This document shows positions 58,613 to 64,000 of a stretch of 64,000 nucleotides of DNA, in pieces. The stretch is from Deltaproteobacteria bacterium. GTDB taxonomy: Bacteria; Myxococcota_A; Polyangia; GCA-2747355. The stretch lies in NCBI GenBank assembly GCA_020633415.1, contig JACKDQ010000013.1, forward strand, positions 1-64,000. The letters are read 5' to 3'. Under the pieces are notes generated by a model. It ran no database searches, was not told where the DNA came from, and was given only the letters and a program-made list of their open reading frames with translations. Every line of letters begins with the position of its first letter. Within the stretch, counting starts at the first letter, position 1. The position numbers were made by a program, and so were the translations under genes.

Positions 58613-59912
58613 AGTCACCGCGACCATCACCGTCGTCGCGCCGCTGCTGTTGTTGCTCGTGACCGGGCTGACCGCACCAACCAAGCTGCTCGGCGAAAAG
58701 GGCGTCGGCGTCATCACGCGAGTCGCCCTGCTCGCCGCGCTCGCCGCTTCGCTCACCGCGCTTTTCGCTTACCTGCTCTCCGATCGCCGGCTGGTGCTGC
58801 TCAAACTTGGCAGCTGGTTCACAGCCAGCGAGGCGCGCTTTTCCTTTGACCTCGCCCTCGATGCGCTTTCGCTCGGATTTGCCGCATTGAGCCTACTGAT
58901 TTGCAACATCGTTGCCGCCTTTTCGTTTCGTTACCTTCATCGCGAACCAGGCTTCTTCCGCTACTTCTTTCAGATGGCGATGTTCGTCGTTGGCATCTGC
59001 TCCGTTGCTCTCGCAGGCAGCGTCGAGCTGCTCTTTGTCGGCTGGGAGTTGATCGGATTGAGTTCGGCACTGCTGGTCGGATTCTTCCAGGAGCGCCCAG
59101 CCCCGGCAGACAATGCGCTGCGCGTGTTCTCGATCTATCGGCTAAGCGACGCAGCGATGCTATCGGCCGCGGTACTGCTCCATCACTGGACGGGCAGCGG
59201 CAACCTGACCTCGCTGTTCACCACCACCGAACAACCGCATCTGACCCTCGCGGCCGGCCAGACGCTCGCCATCGGTTCGCTGTTGATCATCGCCGTGGCT
59301 GGAAAGAGCGCGCTATGGCCGTTTTCCGGCTGGCTTCCACGAGCGATGGAAGGGCCAACACCGTCGAGCGCCGTGTACTACGGAGCGCTCTCGATCCACG
59401 CCGGCTGCTTTCTGCTGCTGCGCGTCCAACCGCTGCTCGCTGCGTCCGGCATCGCCACTGCGCTGATGATCTTTGGCGGCGTCGCCACATCCGTCTATGG
59501 CGCACTGAGCGGACGGGTCCAGACAGACGTAAAATCGGCGATCTCATACGCGACGCTCACCCAGGTCGGCATAATTGTCGTCGAAATCGCCTTCGGACTG
59601 CAGCTGCTGCCGATGCTCCACATCGCCGGTCACGCTTGCTTTCGCTTGCTACAGTTCCTCAGCGCACCAAACGTTCTGCATGATCTCCACGAGCTCGAGA
59701 ACCGACTCGGCGAAGAGCTCCATCCATCGAGCAAGCAACGCACTGGCCAGGGCCGCCCCGCCGTCTACCTGTTCGCCTTGGAGCGCGGCTTTGCCGACTC
59801 ACTGCTCGATCGCGCGCTAGTCGCACCATTTCGCCGACTGATCTCGATTTTGGACGCATTTGATCGCCTGCTCGTCTTCGAACGCCCCTCTCGCAGAGAG
59901 CGAAGATCATGA
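58596..59912 (+). CDS. dabB: DabB, NuoL/MrpA-like ion-translocating subunit
   Basis: A 438-aa membrane protein of the complex I antiporter-like family. ATG at 58596 lies inside the end of dabA. Conserved segments are SVELLFVGWELIGLSSALLV with Glu on TM5, and GKSALWPFSGWLPRAMEGPT followed by PSSAVYYGALSIHAGCFLLL with Lys and the broken helix. In the DAB system this subunit conducts H+ or Na+. It overlaps the next gene by 4 bp (ATGA). Confidence 0.9.
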   Translation: MHQLIEVTATITVVAPLLLLLVTGLTAPTKLLGEKGVGVITRVALLAALAASLTALFAYLLSDRRLVLLKLGSWFTASEARFSFDLALDALSLGFAALSLLICNIVAAFSFRYLHREPGFFRYFFQMAMFVVGICSVALAGSVELLFVGWELIGLSSALLVGFFQERPAPADNALRVFSIYRLSDAAMLSAAVLLHHWTGSGNLTSLFTTTEQPHLTLAAGQTLAIGSLLIIAVAGKSALWPFSGWLPRAMEGPTPSSAVYYGALSIHAGCFLLLRVQPLLAASGIATALMIFGGVATSVYGALSGRVQTDVKSAISYATLTQVGIIVVEIAFGLQLLPMLHIAGHACFRLLQFLSAPNVLHDLHELENRLGEELHPSSKQRTGQGRPAVYLFALERGFADSLLDRALVAPFRRLISILDAFDRLLVFERPSRRERRS

Positions 59913-61363
59913 TCGCCTTCGCCTGGCTGATCGGCCTGCTCGGCCCACCGCTGGCCACCTCCGTACTGGCACTCGCCGATAAGCGCTCCGATCGCGTTCG
60001 CAGCTTTGCCATCGCATTTGCCGTGATCTCGTGTGTCGCCGCCGGCCTGGTCGCGTTTATTCCCGAGCTATCGGCGCTACGCGTGGACTGGCCCTGGCAT
60101 CAATCCGCGTTGCTCGGCCCGTCGCTGCTTCGGCTTAGCGTTCTATCGCAACCCCTCGTCGCGCTTCCGCCGATCCTTTGGCTGGTCACCGTCGCCGCGA
60201 CGCCCAGCACTCGGCTTGATCGCAGCGGACTCGCGCGAACCGCGATCGCCACCGCCATTGGCTCCTTGGCGTTTCTCAGCCAAAGCCCGCTGCTGCTCGC
60301 GGGTTGCTGGGCAGCCTCAAGCGGACTGTTTCTCAGTGGTATCTCGGTTTGCGAGGACCGACGTGCCAAACGCGTGCTCGCCCTCTATCAGCTCGTCGGG
60401 GTGCTGCTGCTGGTCGTCGGAATCTTGCTCGCTACGTCTGCAGGCGATCAACGACCGCTCGGGCTTTGGCTGATCATGGGGGCCGCGCTGGTCCGCAAGG
60501 GCATCTTTCCGTTTCATGCGTGGATCCCCGAGGCATTCGATCGCACCCGCATCGGACCGACCGTACTGTTCAGCGCTCCGCAGCTCGGCACCTATGTCGC
60601 TGCAACCCTCGTGCTGCCGCACGCACCAGCGGCGATGCTGCGGATCGTCGCTATCCTCTCGCTGCTCACCGCCGTTTATGGAGCCGCCCTTGCCCTGCGC
60701 CAGTCCGATGCCCGGCGCAGCCTCGGATACTTGTTCGTCAGCCAATCAGCGCTCGTACTCACGGGACTCGACTGCACATCGACGGATGCGCTCACCGGTG
60801 CGCTCGTGCTGTGGATCTCGTCGGCGCTCGCGTTTACCGGTCTGGCGCGCACCGTGCTCGCCCTTGAAGCACGCCGGGGTCGGCTAAAATTGACGACCTA
60901 TCACGGCGGCTTCAAGCAGATGCCACTACTGGCAACGAGTTTCCTGCTGTTCGGTCTGGCCTGTGCCGGCTTTCCCGGCACCTTGGGCTTCATCGGCCAA
61001 GAAATGCTGATCGACGGCGCGGTACGCAGTTTCCCCGCGCTGGGCTTTCTGACGATCGCCGCAGCGGCTTTCACCGGCCTCGCGGTTCTGCGGATGTACC
61101 TGTCGCTGTTTTGCGGCCGCTCGGGCACACGCTCCGAGCTTCGGCTGCGCTGGCGTGAAGCGTTCATCTTCGGCGGCATCGCCCTGCTACTCGTCGTAAG
61201 TGGACTGTTTCCTGGCAGCGTCGTTCGCTCACGCCGACAAGCCAGCGAGGAGCTTTTGCCCAGTCGTACACCGGCCGCGCAACACCACCGGCATACCTCA
61301 ACCAGCCCAACAACATCGTCGCCGCGCACGGTCAGCGCGGTGAATTCCAGCGCGTCCTTCTAG
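59909..61363 (+). CDS. Second NuoM/MrpD-like membrane subunit of the dab operon
   Basis: A 484-aa protein with ~13 hydrophobic segments of the same antiporter family. It has GAALVRKGIFPFHAWIPEAF with a conserved Lys and the broken-helix region, and GFPGTLGFIGQEMLIDGAVR near the C-terminus, as in NuoM/NuoN. A second antiporter-like subunit next to DabB is an addition to the minimal DabA-DabB pair. The last ~35 residues (after SEELLP) are of low complexity and may be foreign sequence gained at the 54-bp duplication junction. The stop codon lies inside that repeat. Confidence 0.85.
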   Translation: MIAFAWLIGLLGPPLATSVLALADKRSDRVRSFAIAFAVISCVAAGLVAFIPELSALRVDWPWHQSALLGPSLLRLSVLSQPLVALPPILWLVTVAATPSTRLDRSGLARTAIATAIGSLAFLSQSPLLLAGCWAASSGLFLSGISVCEDRRAKRVLALYQLVGVLLLVVGILLATSAGDQRPLGLWLIMGAALVRKGIFPFHAWIPEAFDRTRIGPTVLFSAPQLGTYVAATLVLPHAPAAMLRIVAILSLLTAVYGAALALRQSDARRSLGYLFVSQSALVLTGLDCTSTDALTGALVLWISSALAFTGLARTVLALEARRGRLKLTTYHGGFKQMPLLATSFLLFGLACAGFPGTLGFIGQEMLIDGAVRSFPALGFLTIAAAAFTGLAVLRMYLSLFCGRSGTRSELRLRWREAFIFGGIALLLVVSGLFPGSVVRSRRQASEELLPSRTPAAQHHRHTSTSPTTSSPRTVSAVNSSASF

Positions 61364-61413
61364 GCCGAACGAGGCCGGCTATCGTTAGCGCGCTCGAGAG
61401 CGGCGCAGATCAG
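61360..61413. repeat. 54-bp duplication, copy 1
   Basis: CTAGGCCGAACGAGGCCGGC and the following 34 bp match 63036-63089 with two mismatches. On the minus strand it reads LICAALERANDSRPRSA-stop, the last 17 codons of the thioredoxin-fold gene whose intact copy ends at 63036. Confidence 0.85.
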
Positions 61414-61805
61414 AGGGGGCCCACTACAGGTTTCGTCCCGATCTCTCGCCGCGCGGTCTTCCCAGCAATCCATGGCAGCTCACGTGGCATGGGGGACCTC
61501 CGAGCGTTGCCGGGGCTATGTAACCCGCCAACATAGGGGACAGATCAGCGGGTTTTGCCGCATCGGAACCGTCGCGATCAACGCATATTGGGCGTTTTGC
61601 CCAACGCCGCAAGACAGCCCGAACGCATGACCGGCAAGTCGTTACAGCGACTCATCGATAGCGGACGGTCATTCGCGCCCGCTCGTTTGCGGAGCGCACC
61701 TTTTCGGAGAGGCTTCGATCGCGTCGACTGCAAAGAGCTGGGCTTCGAGATCTGCTATAGCGGCACCGCCACCAAGAACCCTTTCGCGCGCTGCGGCTTT
61801 CTGCT
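61414..61805. other. Intergenic, only a doubtful small open frame
   Basis: The inserted segment begins here. A + strand frame (61555-61809) reads to GFLL but has a doubtful start and no recognised domain, and it overlaps the lipoprotein gene's 3' end by 4 bp. No other gene is seen. Confidence 0.35.
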
Positions 61806-62546
61806 TTAGCAACCGCCCTTACAAGCGCCGGTCTTACCCCAGTCGACAAAGCTGCCATCGCCATCTTGGCAACAGTAACCTAGCCAGCGGCAGCAGAGTT
61901 CGGGGTCATAGCTGTCGTCCCAACAATCCTTGCCTTGCGGTGGAGGCGACTCCAGGCACGGGCCCCACTTGCCGTCGCTGCCGCAAACCGATTTCGACCA
62001 CTCCGGGCGGCCGTGCAGGTCGCAATAGCGGAACGCACCCGGTTTGCATTCTGCTGCCGGTCCGCAGACCGCCGGTGGTGGATCCTCCTTCTTGTCGGGC
62101 TCGACGGGACAGGCCGTCGCTTTGCATGTCACATCGATCTCGAGGTCGCTGCGCTGGCAGGAGATCGATTGGCACTTGCCGACCACCGCGTGCTGACTCG
62201 AGCCACCGCCACTGCTGTCGGGGGTGATCAGACAGTTCTGGCCGCCTTGACCGCAAGTGGCGTCGCACTTACAGGTCATCGCATCGCAGTTGGCGTTATC
62301 CCAGTTGCAGCGACAGCCTTGATCGGAGGCGGGTGGTGGCTTTGTGCAGCCGTTGTTGTTGTCGGCGGCCGTCGTGTCGGCGGACGGGGCGCCGTCCACG
62401 ACGCCGCTGACCACCGTTTGGTCGGGTCCGGCGTCGCGCTGCCCGGCCGGTGGGTCAGTCCGCCCGCTTGAGGTTCCGCTGCAAGCCGTCCAAGCGAGCA
62501 GCATGACAAACAACAGTGGTTGACCGAGGCGTCTGCTTTTCGCCAT
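61806..62546 (-). CDS. Cys-rich lipoprotein
   Basis: A 246-aa lipoprotein (lipobox WTAC, Cys22). A ~45-residue spacer rich in Asp, Ser and Ala leads to a Cys-rich domain with about 26 Cys: GCRCNWDNANCDAMTCKCDA, CGQGGQNCLITP, CQSISCQRSDLEIDVTCKAT, CGPAAECKPGAFRYC, and a terminal CWDDSYDPELCCRWLGYCCQ. It is not similar to the MopE-type proteins. The Cys content and size point to a disulphide-rich surface protein. It sits inside the 1.6-kb insertion that follows the dab operon. Confidence 0.75.
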   Translation of the reverse strand: MAKSRRLGQPLLFVMLLAWTACSGTSSGRTDPPAGQRDAGPDQTVVSGVVDGAPSADTTAADNNNGCTKPPPASDQGCRCNWDNANCDAMTCKCDATCGQGGQNCLITPDSSGGGSSQHAVVGKCQSISCQRSDLEIDVTCKATACPVEPDKKEDPPPAVCGPAAECKPGAFRYCDLHGRPEWSKSVCGSDGKWGPCLESPPPQGKDCWDDSYDPELCCRWLGYCCQDGDGSFVDWGKTGACKGGC

Positions 62547-62730
62547 CGCACTTCCTTGTCGGATCGGTACCGATCAGCAGTGCAACGGACGTGCCGCTGT
62601 CGCGTTGCCTCTTTTCGGCGGGTTGCGGCTCGCTTGGGCGCGCTCGGCGGAGCGCCACGCCCCGCACGTCTCGCCCATGTCTCGGTGTTGTGCCGCCGAG
62701 CTGCCGACGCAGAGCCGCGGGGAGGTCCCC

Positions 62731-63035
62731 ATGCTGAGGAAACTGAATCTCCACCTTGACGCACGGTACTTCAGCAAGTGTGGCCCGTTGCCCAACGCCG
62801 AGCTCACCTGTACCCGGTTTCAGGAACTGCCACCGACCAGCTACGACCAGCTAGTCGTCGAGACACCCTTCATCACGCGTGCTTTTTTTCGCAAACGTCG
62901 GGATGCTCGGTCGAGCCACGTTGCTGATAATGGAAGCGCTTGCTGAGGCGGGGGTACGGCCCGGCGAGGCGGTCTTCGCCGCCGGCACGATCGGGACCCA
63001 GTGGGGCGCGTATGGCCACGTGCAGCCGGGCCCTG
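62731..63035 (+). pseudogene. Frameshifted gene relic truncated by the 54-bp duplication
   Basis: ATG at 62731 has GGGAGG 6 nt upstream, and the frame reads MLRKLNLHLDARYFSKCGPL then ELTCTRFQELPPTSYDQLVV, a protein-like start. Just past a run of seven T's (62882-62888) it turns to nonsense, while a neighbouring frame continues FANVGMLGRATLLIMEALAE and then EAVFAAGTIGTQWGAYGHVQ. It then enters the 54-bp repeat and stops. So a homopolymer frameshift and a truncated 3' end have inactivated it. Family not recognised. Confidence 0.55.
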
Positions 63036-63089
63036 CTAGGCCGAACGAGGCCGGCTATCGTTAGCCCGCTCGAGAGCGGCACAGATCAG
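63036..63089. repeat. 54-bp duplication, copy 2 (intact gene end)
   Basis: Nearly identical to 61360-61413. Here it is the natural 3' end of the thioredoxin-fold gene, so this is the original copy and 61360 is the duplicate. Confidence 0.85.
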
Positions 63090-63353
63090 CTCAACCGAGG
63101 GAACACCACCCCCCGTCGGGTAGACCCGGCAGCAACGCTCAGCACTTGCCTCGGCGCCGGCCACGTCCTTGCCATCGACGAGAATTGTCGGCGAGCCAAA
63201 CCCCCGCGCTCGCGCTGGAACGCCTGGATCGCCAATGCGGTGCTCTGTCCATCTCTCCGGCAGGTTGCAGGTCAAAAGTGCGTCCCTGAGGTTACGCCGC
63301 GCTGCCTCGACGTTGGGGCAATCGTCGTCGTAGATGAAGTCAACCACAAGCAC
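63036..63353 (-). CDS. Thioredoxin-fold protein, paralogue of the ArsC-fused domain
   Basis: A 105-aa protein: MLVVDFIYDDDCPNVEAARR (Cys12, as Cys13 in the fused domain at 8734), GFGSPTILVDGKDVAG and CCRVYPTGGGVPSVELIC. It follows the same order of motifs as the N-terminal part of the arsenate reductase fusion, including the GSP turn and the second Cys before VY. It overlaps the upstream glycosyltransferase stop by 14 bp and is probably translated with it. Role unknown; a redox or metal-binding role is likely from its fold. Confidence 0.75.
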   Translation of the reverse strand: MLVVDFIYDDDCPNVEAARRNLRDALLTCNLPERWTEHRIGDPGVPARARGFGSPTILVDGKDVAGAEASAERCCRVYPTGGGVPSVELICAALERANDSRPRSA

Positions 63354-64000
63354 GCTCGTGCTCCTGATCGATCAGCCGCTCGGGTTGTCGCCGCAGCAGA
63401 CTGGCAAGACTGCTCTCGTCTTCGATATGGCGATCCCAGAGCGTCTCGTTCGCCTGGATCGCCGATCGCGGAAAGCTCGCCACATCGATCGCCAACGCCT
63501 GGAGGATAAACTGGAACCCGACGACGATCGGCAGCACGGCGATCAAGACCGTACCTGTCGTCGCCGGCACGTTGCTGGTAACACTTCGGTACCAATGGGC
63601 AGCACCCCAGGTCGCACCGAACAACAGCGCGGGGATCGCTAAGACGATCAGCAATGACGCCGCGTTAAAGTCGTAGCGAAAGTACTGCCGACGCAAGCGC
63701 CGCCAAAAACCGCCAAGAAGTTTGCCGAAGAACTCGAACAACGCTTTGCCAACCGAGAGCGAGCTCGCTTCGTCGCCATAGCGCGCGGGCATCGGCACAT
63801 CGCAAACCACCGCGCCGAGGCGGCGCAGCTCGAAGAGCATGCTCGTCTCGAAAAAATAGCGCGGATCGATCGTCTGTGCGTCGATCAACCGCAGCGCCCG
63901 ACGATGGATCGCCGTAAAGCCGTTGGTCGGATCGAAGATCTGCCAATATCCCGAAGCCAGCTTGGTGAGAAAGCTCAAGCCGTAGTTTCCCAAGCGGCGC
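63340..64000 (-). CDS. Glycosyltransferase family 2 protein, 5' end outside the window
   Basis: Only the C-terminal ~220 residues are in the window. They start with the end of a GT-A domain (SGYWQIFDPTNGFTAIHRRA, ETSMLFELRRLGAVVCDVPM) as in dolichyl-phosphate-mannose-synthase-like enzymes, followed by two membrane helices (AASLLIVLAIPALLFGATWG, TVLIAVLPIVVGFQFILQAL). It transfers a sugar to a lipid or polymer at the membrane. It is partial: its start lies beyond 64000. It overlaps the thioredoxin-fold gene at its 3' end. Confidence 0.85.
   Translation of the reverse strand, partial: RRLGNYGLSFLTKLASGYWQIFDPTNGFTAIHRRALRLIDAQTIDPRYFFETSMLFELRRLGAVVCDVPMPARYGDEASSLSVGKALFEFFGKLLGGFWRRLRRQYFRYDFNAASLLIVLAIPALLFGATWGAAHWYRSVTSNVPATTGTVLIAVLPIVVGFQFILQALAIDVASFPRSAIQANETLWDRHIEDESSLASLLRRQPERLIDQEHERACG

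Noticed and set aside
61555..61809. 84-codon + strand open frame
   Set aside because: No recognised domain, no ribosome binding site, and it overlaps a real lipoprotein gene. Kept only as a doubtful note in the intergenic entry.
1..64000. tRNA, rRNA or CRISPR
   Set aside because: No cloverleaf-type sequence, rRNA core or regular spacer-repeat array was seen on either strand. A systematic scan was not possible by eye.

Overview
The window is GC-rich, densely coding bacterial DNA. Lipoproteins with Asp/Ala-rich spacers after the lipobox, MopE-type Cys-rich proteins (CDGxDNDCDG), TSP3/OmpA-type repeats, a SUFU-domain protein and many LysR regulators suggest a myxobacterium-like deltaproteobacterium (Myxococcota). 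This is inferred from protein style; there is no rRNA, tRNA or CRISPR array to confirm it.

Layout. (1) 1-7.1 kb: the core of a mobile element, with three different serine recombinases, ribbon-helix-helix and helix-turn-helix mini-regulators, a 389-aa protein of unknown family, an Sm-fold-like small protein, and several inverted repeats that could be recombination or operator sites. (2) 7.1-12.7 kb: one tightly packed arsenic operon. It runs arsR, acr3, a thioredoxin-fold/arsenate reductase fusion, an ArsP/DUF318 permease, a small CxxC thioredoxin, a CcdA/ArsG-like membrane protein, a lipoprotein with a CxC motif and a TlpA-like exported protein. A palindrome between -35 and -10 of the promoter is the likely ArsR operator. 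The set looks able to handle organic as well as inorganic arsenic. (3) 12.7-31 kb: an accessory zone of stress and detoxification enzymes (F420-reductase-like, DJ-1/PfpI, pirins, nitroreductase, SDR, MDR and NmrA proteins) with three LysR and one TetR regulators. It is scattered with relics: serine-recombinase remnants, IS3-type transposase pieces, a decayed F420-reductase paralogue, a truncated YceI and a ~130-190 bp direct repeat. (4) 31-49 kb: surface and periplasm, with large Cys-rich lipoproteins, a DUF4139-like protein carrying TSP3 repeats plus an OmpA-like domain, a C2-like lipoprotein, propeller-like proteins, a beta-helix protein and several small lipoproteins. (5) 49-61.4 kb: a + strand block with a GNAT acetyltransferase, a Usp-like protein, two ArsB/SLC13-type permeases, two COG3541-type nucleotidyltransferases, then dabA and two NuoL/NuoM-like subunits, a candidate energy-coupled inorganic-carbon accumulation system. 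(6) 61.4-64 kb: a Cys-rich lipoprotein, a frameshifted gene relic, a stand-alone thioredoxin-fold protein (paralogue of the domain fused to the arsenate reductase) and a glycosyltransferase cut by the right edge. A 54-bp duplication records an insertion next to the dab genes.

Working together: the ars promoter would be released by As(III). ArsC would reduce arsenate, ACR3 and the DUF318 permease would export the products, and the thioredoxin/CcdA/lipoprotein/TlpA set would supply or use reducing power across the membrane. In the dab block, DabA would hydrate CO2 and the two membrane subunits would couple this to an ion gradient.
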